The notes under the pieces are model-generated. The model worked only from the letters and a program-made list of their open reading frames with translations. It ran no database searches and had not been told where the DNA came from. This document shows positions 32,753-42,555 of a DNA stretch of 64,000 nt, piece after piece. The position numbers and the translations under genes are program-made. The DNA is from Bacteroidales bacterium. Its GTDB lineage: Bacteria; Bacteroidota; Bacteroidia; Bacteroidales; F082. The stretch is from the NCBI GenBank assembly GCA_017538795.1, contig JAFYIE010000051.1, forward strand, positions 1 through 64,000, given 5' to 3'. Every line of letters starts with the position of its first letter. The stretch's first letter is position 1.

Positions 32753-33085
32753 ATGTACGTAACAGTTTCAGTATTAATCCTTATCGTCAGTTTCTTGATG
32801 ATGTTGGTGGTATTAGTTCAGAATTCAAAAGGTGGCGGATTGGCATCAAACTTCTCATCACACAACCAGATTCTCGGCGTCCGCAGGACTACAGACTTCT
32901 TGGAGAAGACAACTTGGACACTCGCTATCCTTTTAGTGCTGTTCTGCCTCGCTTCAAGCGTCGCTATTCCAAAGAGTGGCATTCAGGGAGCAGGTAAAGC
33001 CGACACCAAGATGCGCGACCAGATTGAAAATGCTATGACAACTCCTATGGAGACACCAGCTGCCGACGCAGAAGTTGCAGAGTAA
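32753..33085 (+). CDS. secG: Preprotein translocase subunit SecG
   Basis: 110 residues with two transmembrane helices (about 3-22 and 55-75) around the conserved cytoplasmic loop VLVQNSKGGGLASNFSSHNQILGVRRTTDFLEKTTW. It joins SecY and SecE and supports SecA-driven export. The tail (residues 80-110) is polar and alanine/glutamate-rich as in other Bacteroidota. Last gene of the pheT-sigma54-lptE-TPR-secG run, closed by a strong terminator. Confidence 0.93.
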   Translation: MYVTVSVLILIVSFLMMLVVLVQNSKGGGLASNFSSHNQILGVRRTTDFLEKTTWTLAILLVLFCLASSVAIPKSGIQGAGKADTKMRDQIENAMTTPMETPAADAEVAE

Positions 33086-33102
33086 TCTGATAAAAACAAG
33101 AC

Positions 33103-33141
33103 AAAAAAATGTCAGAATGTCATTCGTTCTGACATTTTTTT
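33103..33141 (+). terminator. Intrinsic terminator after secG
   Basis: A 15-bp stem of an A-run plus TGTCAGAA with TTCTGACA plus a T-run around a 9-base loop. Symmetric A and T tracts give strong termination before groSL. Confidence 0.88.
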
Positions 33142-33220
33142 TATTTTGGCAGTAAAAAACAGTTTGGAATGATTTTTGATAAATAAAAATCACAAGAAAA
33201 TAACATAAAAATAAAATATC

Positions 33221-33499
33221 ATGGCAAAATTGAATATCAAACCGTTGGCAGACCGCGTCGTTATTGAGCCGGCTGTCGCAGAACAGAAAACAGCAAGTGG
33301 AATCATCATCCCTGACACAGCAAAAGAGAAACCACAGCAAGGCACTGTCGTCGCTGTCGGCCCTGGCACAAAGGACAACCCTGTCACAGTGAAGGTTGGC
33401 GACACAGTCATCTATGGCAAATATGCTGGCACCGAGTTCCACCTCGACGGAAAAGACTATATGATCATGCGTGAAAACGACATCATCGCAATCATCTAA
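33221..33499 (+). CDS. groS: Co-chaperonin GroES
   Basis: 92 residues with the GroES signature near the N-terminus ([42 protein letters not shown]) and the mobile loop. It caps GroEL rings. The 80-bp leader upstream has no CIRCE inverted repeat (TTAGCACTC-N9-GAGTGCTAA), so HrcA control is not supported here. groL follows after 27 bases. Confidence 0.97.
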   Translation: MAKLNIKPLADRVVIEPAVAEQKTASGIIIPDTAKEKPQQGTVVAVGPGTKDNPVTVKVGDTVIYGKYAGTEFHLDGKDYMIMRENDIIAII

Positions 33500-33511
33500 A
33501 TTTGTAAATAA

Positions 33512-35161
<1,650 letters not shown>

Positions 35162-36430
35162 TCATTTAATACCGTTTTCTTTCATAAATCTTCTAATCTC
35201 CGCAGCATGACATCCCTTGATGATGACATGATGGTTGCCGATGGTATGATTCAGAAGATAAGGTTTGAGATTGACATCGAAAGTAATTTGAGTACGGCAA
35301 AAATGATTGCTGTACTCATTTTTTATTGCTTTAGCCTCTGTCACAAACAGTTTATCTAAACGTCTTCCGCCCCACTTCATGATGGTGTAGTCGGTCAGCG
35401 GAAGGTCGCCCTGTACTGCCACGCCGATACCCGACTCGAAATGCGAGCGCACAGTAGTCTCGTCGCACATCGCAAGCGGGATGGTGCAATGTCCGAGCAT
35501 CGTCGTCTTGTCAGTGAGAATCGAAGGATTTGCCATGAAAGCCTCTTCTCCGCACAACTTCTTAGCCAGCAACATTGTCATCAGAGTCTGCATATCGCCT
35601 TCGCAGCCTGCGACCACGCCTTCGTCGTTGAGCAACGCCAACGCCAGGCAACTTGTTGTGTTGCAAGCTTTTACAATATCGAAACAACGTATCGTCATAG
35701 CATCCAGACACTCTTCATGACAAATTTTCTTGATAGCGAGATACGTCTTCGCCGCCGCAATAATATCGTCATTTGAAGGCTCTTTCACCGACTTAGAGCG
35801 TTTCACAAGATCTTGCGCTATTTTCTTGGCTTCAGCTTCATCAACAAGGTTCATTTCAGATATCAGTCGTTGCAAATCGATGTTTATCGTCTGAATGCCA
35901 TAATATTCGCGGAGATAATCGTAATCAACGCCACTTGCGATGAGCCAATCCGACGGCTGGCCGAACAGACCTATGCGAGTGCCACGGAATTTTTTCAAGA
36001 TAGTGTTGTCGGCATTTTGAACCGATGTAACGCTAAACGAATCGGCGACGTTTTTCACTATCTCGTCGTTGTTCCCGTGGATTATTCTGCCATCGTTACC
36101 GTTTTCCCATAAAAAAGACAGGATTTCAAGGGCTGCAGCCAACGAATTGTTTCGTCCGTCGGCGATCAACGTGGTGGTTTTCTGTAGAGACGTTTCCTGA
36201 AACGTCTCCATTTCAAACAATTTTTTAAACAGATTTTCGGTGCCGCCTGTCGCGATCATCACAAAATCGGCATTCTGTAGAGACGCGTACCGCGTCTCTA
36301 CAGAATTTTCGTCACCTAATATTGTTATTTCTGCGTCACATTTTTGTTTCAGCAAACCCAATAATTCGGCGTATTCCGCCTTCACAAAATCGTCGGATTG
36401 AAATGACGACCTTAAAACTAAAACCTTCAT
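35162..36430 (-). CDS. L-fucose/L-arabinose isomerase-like protein carrying two in-frame palindromes
   Basis: 422 residues resembling the FucI-like sugar isomerase fold: MKVLVLRSSFQSDDFVKAEY, a middle domain (GRIIHGNNDEIV to GLFGQPSDWLIA), then DAMTIRCFDIVKACNTTSCLALALLNDEGVVAGCEGDMQTLMTML and the C-terminal MLGHCTIPL, GGRRLDKLFVTEA. Substrate unknown; it is not beside sugar utilisation genes. Two palindromic repeats lie in the N-terminal half and add SVETRYASLQ (about residues 43-52) and METFQETSLQ (about 73-82). Both keep the frame, so the gene appears functional. Confidence 0.78.
   Translation of the reverse strand: MKVLVLRSSFQSDDFVKAEYAELLGLLKQKCDAEITILGDENSVETRYASLQNADFVMIATGGTENLFKKLFEMETFQETSLQKTTTLIADGRNNSLAAALEILSFLWENGNDGRIIHGNNDEIVKNVADSFSVTSVQNADNTILKKFRGTRIGLFGQPSDWLIASGVDYDYLREYYGIQTINIDLQRLISEMNLVDEAEAKKIAQDLVKRSKSVKEPSNDDIIAAAKTYLAIKKICHEECLDAMTIRCFDIVKACNTTSCLALALLNDEGVVAGCEGDMQTLMTMLLAKKLCGEEAFMANPSILTDKTTMLGHCTIPLAMCDETTVRSHFESGIGVAVQGDLPLTDYTIMKWGGRRLDKLFVTEAKAIKNEYSNHFCRTQITFDVNLKPYLLNHTIGNHHVIIKGCHAAEIRRFMKENGIK
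36184..36209. repeat. In-frame GTAGAGACG palindrome, second in the isomerase-like gene
   Basis: GAGACGTTTC (36187-36196) and GAAACGTCTC (36199-36208) are a perfect inverted repeat, with GTA/CCA flanks. On the gene strand it encodes METFQETSLQ. Confidence 0.7.
36272..36306. repeat. In-frame GTAGAGACG palindrome, first in the isomerase-like gene
   Basis: A perfect 16-bp inverted repeat, ATTCTGTAGAGACGCG (36272-36287) and its complement (36291-36306), with a TAC loop. On the gene strand it encodes NSVETRYASLQN. Confidence 0.8.
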
Positions 36431-36432
36431 TT

Positions 36433-37959
36433 TTAATGTGTTACAACAAATTTTTGTGTTGTATTGCCAACTTTTACGAAATAAACACCGTTTTCAAAGC
36501 CTGAAGTGGAGATTTCGATTTCATCAACAGCAACAAACTCAGCCACTTTCTGTCCGATTGCATTGAAAACCATTACAGTTCCAAGATTCTCGCCGCCGAT
36601 TTTAACAAATTCATTGGCAGGATTCGGATAAAGTGTAACTTTTTCAACGATATTTTCATCAACAGCGTCGTTGCATTCATACTGCTGGATACCTTCTTCG
36701 GTCATGTATTGTACCATCATGTCTAATGTTGGCGGATAGATGTCGCGCTGTGCGAAGGTGTGGTCAGGACGGATAAGCATGATTGTCGGATAATAACCCA
36801 CTGGAATAGCCTGGGCGATGTCGTTGCCGCCGCCATCTCTACTGATGGTAGGATATTGCACGCCGTAAGTCTCAACCCAATTTTGGCAAGTAGCGTCGCC
36901 ACCGTTTGGACTTATTTCCATGAAGAAAACATCGTGTTCGTTGCAACCATACATATGATAAGCTTCAACCATGTCACCCATGATATCTTGACTATAAGAA
37001 TCACCGGCAAGGAAGAAGTTGATGAGCACATACTGACCAGCGTCGAGGATATCGTAGAGATGAATCTCGTTGCCAGCAATATCAGTGCCAGTGAAGTCGA
37101 CGATGATATCACCGCCACCACCCGAAGATGTAGTGACAGATTTTTGAACGACATCGTAAAGAGTTCCGCTGGCATCAGCCGGGACTGCATAAATCATGTA
37201 ATCAGTATTTGGCTCGAGACCATCAAAAGTATGTGAAATCACTTCATCTCCAGGGAATCCGTAAGTGCTGATATATTCCGGAAGTTCAAGACCTGTCATG
37301 CTCATCCACTGCTGAATCTCAGCTTCTGTTGCCATCATATAATGATATTCAGCGCATTCAGCATTTGGTGTAAATGTTGCTGTGACTTCATTTTCCAAAA
37401 CCTGGTCAACTGTGATTGTCACTTCAGGGTCATATATCGGTGCGCTGCAGTCGTGCTGCTGGATGCCATAAGGAGTCAACGCGTTGATGATAGTCTGAGC
37501 ATTATTGATTGGCCAAAGATCCTGAATAACAATTGAATGGTCAGGGGCGATAAGAATCACCGTAGGATATTGACCGATATGGTATAATGAGTTGCAGATG
37601 GTAGCTCCGCCACCTGCAGTACTGATTGTAGGATACTCAACGCCGTAGTTTGCCGCCCAAGTCTGGCACGCTGCGTCGCCATCAGAGACTGAAACTTCAA
37701 TGTAATAGACATCATACATGTTGCAGCCGAAAGAATAGTACGACTCAACTACTTTTGGTGTTGCCTGTTGGCATGGGCCACATGTGGTGAAGAAGAAATC
37801 CATGAGGACATATTGTCCGCCGTCGAGGATATCAAACAGATGCACTTCTGTTCCGTGGCAGTCGGTAGCCGTGAAATCGACTGCTGTTGACAATGGACAT
37901 TGAGCCATCATATTGAAACTCAACGCAATAGCGAAGATAAAGGTAAAGAATTTTTTCAT
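36433..37959 (-). CDS. T9SS-exported protein with two thioredoxin-like domains
   Basis: 508 residues. Signal peptide MKKFFTFIFAIALSFNMMAQ. The first redoxin domain (about 25-175) has a C60-G-P-C63 active site (FFFTTCGPCQQATPKV). A fibronectin-III-like stretch follows (about 185-270; HTFDGLEPNTDYMIYAVPAD). A second redoxin-like domain (about 285-430) is clearly homologous (HLYDILDAGQYVLINFF, YGVQYPTISRDGGGND) but has LAGDSYSQDI where the CxxC would be, so it is not redox-active. A T9SS type A sorting domain closes it (VTLYPNPANEFVKI, GVYFVKVGNTTQKFVV). Probably a surface thiol protein; substrate unknown. Confidence 0.85.
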   Translation of the reverse strand: MKKFFTFIFAIALSFNMMAQCPLSTAVDFTATDCHGTEVHLFDILDGGQYVLMDFFFTTCGPCQQATPKVVESYYSFGCNMYDVYYIEVSVSDGDAACQTWAANYGVEYPTISTAGGGATICNSLYHIGQYPTVILIAPDHSIVIQDLWPINNAQTIINALTPYGIQQHDCSAPIYDPEVTITVDQVLENEVTATFTPNAECAEYHYMMATEAEIQQWMSMTGLELPEYISTYGFPGDEVISHTFDGLEPNTDYMIYAVPADASGTLYDVVQKSVTTSSGGGGDIIVDFTGTDIAGNEIHLYDILDAGQYVLINFFLAGDSYSQDIMGDMVEAYHMYGCNEHDVFFMEISPNGGDATCQNWVETYGVQYPTISRDGGGNDIAQAIPVGYYPTIMLIRPDHTFAQRDIYPPTLDMMVQYMTEEGIQQYECNDAVDENIVEKVTLYPNPANEFVKIGGENLGTVMVFNAIGQKVAEFVAVDEIEISTSGFENGVYFVKVGNTTQKFVVTH

Positions 37960-38054
37960 AGTTGTTAATTTTATCAGTTAATAATTTATGATATTCGATA
38001 TTTATCGAAGCAAATTTACATAAAAAATCATTTCAATACATTAATATTTTTTAC

Positions 38055-38062
38055 TAATTTTG
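38055..38062 (+). promoter_or_regulatory. Promoter -7 element for the HMG-CoA reductase gene
   Basis: TAATTTTG matches TAnnTTTG and ends ten bases before the ATG at 38072. It overlaps a possible upstream TTG start, favouring the ATG. Confidence 0.6.
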
Positions 38063-38071
38063 CATTTTGTT

Positions 38072-39391
38072 ATGGAAGAAGAAAGACAGAGAAAGCGCGA
38101 CCGTATCATCAAAGGATTTTCTAAGCTTCTGAAAGAGGACAAACTGAAGGCCGTTTCGGAATATATCGAGAATCCGGGGGAATTTATTGCTCTTTTGAAA
38201 GGCTTTTGGTATTCCGACAGCGAGAAACAGAAGCAGTTCGACGAATTTAGCGAGAACACCATCTCCAATTTCCACATTCCTTATGGCGTTTCGCCTAATG
38301 TGGTGATCAACGGCAAGATTTACATGGTGCCGATGGTCATTGAGGAAAGCAGTGTTGTCGCGGCGGCGTCCGCCGCTGCGAAATTCTGGGGCGACCGAGG
38401 CGGATTCCACGCCGAAGTAGTTGACGTTCAGAAGGTTGGACAGCTACATTTCTGCTATAAAGGCGACAAAGAGACACTCAAAAAACTCATGCTTGAGATT
38501 GAGGTCGAGTTGCGCAATTCAACGAAAGATATCACTGCCAAGATGGAGAAACGTGGCGGCGGAATCCTTGATATTCAATTAGTTGACTTTACAGAGAAGT
38601 TGCCAGATTATTATCAGTTGCGCGTGACTTTCAACACCTGCGACTCGATGGGTGCCAACTTCATCAACTCGTGTCTTGAGACGTTCGGCCACACCTTGCA
38701 AGATTATTTCCTGCGTCGTGGCGAGAGTGTCGAGATAGTGATGGCAATTTTGTCGAACTACACCCCGAATTGCCGTGTGAAAGTGTGGGTTGAATGCCCC
38801 GTCTACGACCTCGATGGCATCGACGAGCACCTTGACGGACAAGGATTTGCTGAGAAATTCAAGAAAGCGGTAGACATCGCGCACATCGACGAATATCGTG
38901 CGACAACACATAATAAAGGTATATATAACGGCATCGACGCTGTGGTCATCGCCACCGGCAACGACTTCCGTGCAACGGAGGCGGCAGGTCACGCTTATGC
39001 CTCACGCAACGGACATTACGAATCGCTGAGTTCGTGCGAAATCAAAGACGGAATGTTCAAGTTCTGGCTCGAAGTCCCGATTGCGCTCGGCACCATCGGC
39101 GGTTTGACGAGCCTCCACCCTCTTGCCAAGGAATCTCTGGAGTTGTTGGGACATCCTTCGGCACCTGAGCTGATGGCGATAGCCGCCACCATGGGACTTG
39201 CAAACAACTACGCCGCTGTTAAATCATTGACAACCAAAGGAATACAACAGGGTCACATGAAAATGCACCTTGCCAATATCTTGAACCAGCTTGGCGCCAC
39301 CGACGAACAAAAAGCAGCGGCGCTAATATATTTTAAAGATAAAACCGTGACATACGCTGGCGTTGAAGAATTTTTGAAAAACAACAAATAA
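38072..39391 (+). CDS. Class II hydroxymethylglutaryl-CoA reductase
   Basis: 439 residues. Family segments: SENTISNFHIPYGVSPNVVING (class II ENxIG-like region with the catalytic Glu), VPMVIEESSVVAAASAAAKFW, DSMGANFINSCLE, VVIATGNDFRATEAAGHAYASRNG, GTIGGLTSLHPLAKESLELLG and QQGHMKMHLANI with the catalytic His. It interconverts HMG-CoA and mevalonate. Class II was first described in mevalonate-degrading bacteria but serves biosynthesis in many others. The GHMP kinase gene 15 bases downstream supports a mevalonate role. The chosen ATG follows the -7 box. Confidence 0.92.
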   Translation: MEEERQRKRDRIIKGFSKLLKEDKLKAVSEYIENPGEFIALLKGFWYSDSEKQKQFDEFSENTISNFHIPYGVSPNVVINGKIYMVPMVIEESSVVAAASAAAKFWGDRGGFHAEVVDVQKVGQLHFCYKGDKETLKKLMLEIEVELRNSTKDITAKMEKRGGGILDIQLVDFTEKLPDYYQLRVTFNTCDSMGANFINSCLETFGHTLQDYFLRRGESVEIVMAILSNYTPNCRVKVWVECPVYDLDGIDEHLDGQGFAEKFKKAVDIAHIDEYRATTHNKGIYNGIDAVVIATGNDFRATEAAGHAYASRNGHYESLSSCEIKDGMFKFWLEVPIALGTIGGLTSLHPLAKESLELLGHPSAPELMAIAATMGLANNYAAVKSLTTKGIQQGHMKMHLANILNQLGATDEQKAAALIYFKDKTVTYAGVEEFLKNNK

Positions 39392-39406
39392 ACCGTCATT
39401 TCGGTA

Positions 39407-40327
39407 ATGACAAAATATCACAGCAACGGCAAATTCCTTCTTTCAGGCGAATACCTTGTTCTTCAAGGCGCTCGCGCTTTGGCGTTGCCGTTGAATCTGG
39501 GGCAGTCGCTGGAAGTCACGACCATCAACGACCGCAACGGGATGATTCATTGGGACGCCTACACCCCGAAAGGCTTCTGGTTCGCCTCAATCTTCAGCAA
39601 GCACGATTTCACCGTTCACGCCTCCGACGACATGGATAAGGCTGACAATTTGAGCAAGATTTTCAAGGCGATCAAGTCACTGAATCCCAATATATTACAA
39701 GACACAAACGATTACTTTTTCACCACACGTTTGGAATTCGACAAAGACTGGGGATTGGGCAGCAGCTCAACTTTGATTTCGTTGCTCGCACAATGGGCTG
39801 ATGTGAATCCATACGAGCTTTTGAAGATGACAATGGGCGGCTCGGGCTACGACATCGCATGTGCAACCGCCTCACAACCGATATTTTATCAGCTTAAAAA
39901 CGGGAAACCAATCGTTGAAAAAGTTGTTTTTAATCCTGTTTTTAAAGATAAGCTGTACTTCGTTTATCAGGGGCACAAACAGAGTTCAGGAAAAGAAGTG
40001 AAATCGTTCAAAGAGCGGGCGCAAAAATGTGACTTCTCCTCGGAGATCTCCGAGATCTCTGAGCTCTCCGAGAACTTAATTAGAACTGCTTCTTTCAATG
40101 ATTTTTGCGCCCTCTTGACTCGTCATGAAGAGATCATGAGCCGTTGTTTGGAGCAGCCTTCGTTAAAAACTTCTTATCCTGATTTCCAGGGAGTTATCAA
40201 ATCACTCGGCGCATGGGGCGGTGACTTCTTCTTGGCAGCGACGGAGCTTTCAGAGAATGAAACTGTCAATTATTTCAAGCATAAAGGACTAAACACAATT
40301 ATCAAATACGAGGACATTGTTCTCTAA
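39407..40327 (+). CDS. GYDIA-family GHMP kinase (mevalonate-pathway-like kinase)
   Basis: 306 residues. The N-terminal strand SNGKFLLSGEYLVLQGARALALPL is typical of mevalonate and phosphomevalonate kinases. The ATP-binding loop is GLGSSSTL (116-123), and GGSGYDIACA (144-153) defines the GYDIA subgroup. It probably phosphorylates mevalonate or its phosphate; which one cannot be told. Its start codon lies in a 6-bp hairpin (GTCATT, 39395-39400, with AATGAC, 39406-39411). A 9-base unit is repeated four times at 40040-40075. Confidence 0.87.
   Translation: MTKYHSNGKFLLSGEYLVLQGARALALPLNLGQSLEVTTINDRNGMIHWDAYTPKGFWFASIFSKHDFTVHASDDMDKADNLSKIFKAIKSLNPNILQDTNDYFFTTRLEFDKDWGLGSSSTLISLLAQWADVNPYELLKMTMGGSGYDIACATASQPIFYQLKNGKPIVEKVVFNPVFKDKLYFVYQGHKQSSGKEVKSFKERAQKCDFSSEISEISELSENLIRTASFNDFCALLTRHEEIMSRCLEQPSLKTSYPDFQGVIKSLGAWGGDFFLAATELSENETVNYFKHKGLNTIIKYEDIVL
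40040..40075 (+). repeat. Four tandem 9-bp units inside the GHMP kinase gene
   Basis: TCGGAGATC, TCCGAGATC, TCTGAGCTC, TCCGAGAAC in tandem encode SEI-SEI-SEL-SEN. The units keep the frame, so copy-number change would alter loop length without frameshift. Confidence 0.75.
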
Positions 40328-40363
40328 TTGTTTTCAGACAGAATTAACAAGATTTACCACAAG

Positions 40364-40433
40364 TTATTAGTTATCAATTAGAGATCCTTCAACTCTCGCA
40401 AAGAGGTGGCAGCTCGACAATGACAACTAATGA
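40364..40433. repeat. 70-bp palindromic intergenic element, copy 3
   Basis: Ends TTATTAGTTATCA and TGACAACTAATGA pair at 11 of 13 positions. The interior (ATTAGAGA, CCTTCA, GAGGTGGCAGCTCGA) is shared with 5719-5791 and with the reverse complement of 5628-5702. It lies in the 251-bp spacer between the GHMP kinase and atpB. Confidence 0.72.
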
Positions 40434-40462
40434 CGAATTTCTTAAACAATCAACTTTTCAAT

Positions 40463-40487
40463 CTTCAGCTTTCGAAGAAAGGTGGCA
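40463..40487. repeat. Partial copy of the 70-bp palindromic element
   Basis: CTTCAGCTTTCGAAGAAAGG followed by TGGCA resembles the core of the 5628-5702 element on its reverse strand (CTTCAGCTTCCGCAGGAAGG then TGGCA). No terminal inverted repeats are left. Confidence 0.5.
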
Positions 40488-40541
40488 ATTTAAAAATAAC
40501 ATTTTTTCTTCAAAAAAATTCGTTTTATCAAATAAATTTTG

Positions 40542-40549
40542 TATAATTG
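40542..40549 (+). promoter_or_regulatory. Putative promoter -7 element for the atp operon
   Basis: TATAATTG differs from TAnnTTTG at one position and is 30 bases before the atpB ATG. Confidence 0.4.
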
Positions 40550-40578
40550 CAGTTTGAATTTTGACTGAGTATTTTTTG

Positions 40579-41673
40579 ATGAAATTTGGAAAATATATCT
40601 TAAGCCTTTCATTCTTAATGTGTTTGCTCATCAGTTTGCCGAGTTTTGCAAAAGCTGAGAGCGAACCAAAAGAGGAATTTAAAGCCGGCGAGGTTATTAT
40701 CGAGCATGTCCTCGACTCATACGACTGGCATCTTTTCAGTTGGAAAGGCCATCATGTGAGCATTTATCTGCCGATTATCGTGTTCAACGAAGGCAGATGC
40801 TACACTTTTTCATCAAAAGTTTTTCATCACGACGGGAAATATGTCACAGTAAACAAAACCAACTCCGAAGAACTCGTCTTTGTCATCCCGCACGATGGAA
40901 AATACAAAGGTAAGGTGGTGATTCTTAATGCTGATGGCAGTCAGAAACGACCTTTTGACATTTCCATTACAAAAAATGTGATGGCGTTGTTTATCTCATG
41001 CGCTGTCATTATCGTTTTGTTCCTTTTGGTTGCTAAAGCCTATCGCAAACGTGGCGAGAAAGCCCCAAAAGGTTTGCAATCGCTGTTCGAGATGCTCATC
41101 GTGTACGTGCGCGACGACATCGCGCGCAAAGCTATCAACGAGAAGAGCGTCGACAAGTATCTACCCTACTTGATCACGGTGTTTTTTTTCATTTTCATTA
41201 ACAATTTAGTTGGTTTAATCCCGATTTTCCCGTTTGGCGCAAACATCACGGGAAACATAACAGTTACAGCTGTTTTGGCGATTTTCACCTTCTTAATCAC
41301 GAACCTTCTCGGAAACAAAGAATATTACAAAGACATCGTCAACACTCCTGGTGTGCCATGGTTTTTGAAGTTCCCGTTGCCGCTCATGCCAATCATTGAG
41401 ACGGTGGGGTGCTTCACCAAGCCTTTCGTGCTTGCGATACGTCTGTTCGCCAACATCACGGCGGGACATATCGTGGTTTTGGGATTCATCAGCAGTGTTT
41501 TCATTGTGGCACAAATCAGTGCGGCCGGCGGAGTGGGAATGTCGATTTTCTCACTGATTTTGGTCATTTTCGTCGATTGCATCGAGTTGTTGGTGGCGTA
41601 TGTTCAGGCATATGTTTTCACGTTGCTGTCGGCGTTGTATTTCGGGATGGCAAGCAAGGAACATCATCATTAA
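40579..41673 (+). CDS. atpB: ATP synthase F0 subunit a
   Basis: 364 residues from the ATG at 40579. It has a Bacteroidota-type N-terminal extension with a signal-like segment (YILSLSFLMCLLISLPSFAKAE) and about 100 extra residues before the core. Core helices include FFFIFINNLVGLIPIFPFGANITGNI and the proton-channel helix FVLAIRLFANITAGHIVVLG, whose arginine is essential. It forms the half-channels beside the c-ring in the inner membrane. First gene of atpBEFHAG. A TTG 18 bases upstream is less likely as start. Confidence 0.95.
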   Translation: MKFGKYILSLSFLMCLLISLPSFAKAESEPKEEFKAGEVIIEHVLDSYDWHLFSWKGHHVSIYLPIIVFNEGRCYTFSSKVFHHDGKYVTVNKTNSEELVFVIPHDGKYKGKVVILNADGSQKRPFDISITKNVMALFISCAVIIVLFLLVAKAYRKRGEKAPKGLQSLFEMLIVYVRDDIARKAINEKSVDKYLPYLITVFFFIFINNLVGLIPIFPFGANITGNITVTAVLAIFTFLITNLLGNKEYYKDIVNTPGVPWFLKFPLPLMPIIETVGCFTKPFVLAIRLFANITAGHIVVLGFISSVFIVAQISAAGGVGMSIFSLILVIFVDCIELLVAYVQAYVFTLLSALYFGMASKEHHH

Positions 41674-41693
41674 TCTTTAAATAAATTAAAGTT

Positions 41694-41963
41694 ATGTCAT
41701 TATTAGTAATGCTTCAAGAAGTAGCAAAAGCAGCAGTTGATTTGGCACCTCTAGCAAAGTTGGGAGCCGCATTAGCTGCAAGTATCGCCGTCATCGGCGC
41801 AGCAATGGGTATCAGCAAAATCGGCGCAAGCGCATTGGAATCAATGGCTCGTCAGCCCGAAGCAGCCGGTAACATTCAGACAAGCATGATTTTGGCAGCC
41901 GCTTTCGTGGAAGGTGTGTCACTTTTCGCAGTGGTCGTCTGCTTGCTCGTCGCCGTCGGTTGA
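41694..41963 (+). CDS. atpE: ATP synthase F0 subunit c
   Basis: 89 residues, two helices. The glycine-rich first helix is LGAALAASIAVIGAAMGISKIG, the polar loop is ARQPEAAGN, and the second helix carries the ion-binding carboxylate E73 (AAFVEGVSLFAVVVC). Glycine after E73 and the lack of obvious extra polar ligands favour proton over sodium coupling, though this is inference. A stable hairpin follows its stop. Confidence 0.96.
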   Translation: MSLLVMLQEVAKAAVDLAPLAKLGAALAASIAVIGAAMGISKIGASALESMARQPEAAGNIQTSMILAAAFVEGVSLFAVVVCLLVAVG

Positions 41964-41969
41964 GAAAGT

Positions 41970-42004
41970 ATCTTAGGTTGTAACGGTTGGTTGCAACCTA
42001 AGAT
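41970..42004 (+). promoter_or_regulatory. Stable hairpin in the atpE-atpF spacer
   Basis: ATCTTAGGTTGTAA (41970-41983) pairs with TTGCAACCTAAGAT (41991-42004), 14 bp with one G-U pair and a 7-base loop. There is no T-run, and A/T direct repeats (TTTGAAT, TTTAAAT) fill the rest of the 91-bp spacer. It could protect the atpE 3' end or reduce read-through, raising subunit c relative to the others. Confidence 0.6.
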
Positions 42005-42054
42005 TAAATTTTGAATTTTGAATCTTTAAATTTTAAATCTTTGAATTTAGAATT

Positions 42055-42549
42055 ATGGAATTGATAACTCCTGATTTCGGGTTTTTCTTTTGGATGGTGA
42101 TAGCCTTCGGCATAGTGTTTTTCTGCCTGGCAAAATTCGCCTTCCCCGTTATTGGCAACGCTTTGAAGAAACGCGAGGAGAAAATCACCGAGGCTCTTGA
42201 ACAGGCCGAGCGCACCCACGAAGAGATGAGAAATCTTCAGGCCAAGAACGAAGAACTTCTCCAGCAGGCTCGTGAGGAACGTGAAGAGATGCTCGCCGAG
42301 GCACGCCAATATCGCGACAAAATCATCGAGGAAGCCAAGACAAAGGCTAAAGATGAAACAAACCGCTTAGTGGAGTCGGCAAAAGAGACCATCGAAAACG
42401 AGCGCAAAGCGGCGATGACCGACATAAAGAACGAAATCGCCAACATCTCGATAAAAGTCGCCGAGAAGATTCTGGAAAAAGAACTCTCGACCGACGAAGC
42501 ACAGCTGAATTATATTAACGAAATTATCAAAGAAACTGATAATCAATAA
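42055..42549 (+). CDS. atpF: ATP synthase F0 subunit b
   Basis: 164 residues: an N-terminal transmembrane helix (about 5-28; FGFFFWMVIAFGIVFFCLAKFAF) followed by a long charged helix (REEKITEALEQAERTHEEMRNLQAKNEELL) that forms the peripheral stalk holding F1 through the delta subunit. Normal length. It precedes atpH by six bases. Confidence 0.94.
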   Translation: MELITPDFGFFFWMVIAFGIVFFCLAKFAFPVIGNALKKREEKITEALEQAERTHEEMRNLQAKNEELLQQAREEREEMLAEARQYRDKIIEEAKTKAKDETNRLVESAKETIENERKAAMTDIKNEIANISIKVAEKILEKELSTDEAQLNYINEIIKETDNQ

Positions 42550-42555
42550 GATAGT

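Noticed and set aside
33142-33220. CIRCE/HrcA operator before groES
   Set aside because: No TTAGCACTC...GAGTGCTAA inverted repeat is present in the leader.
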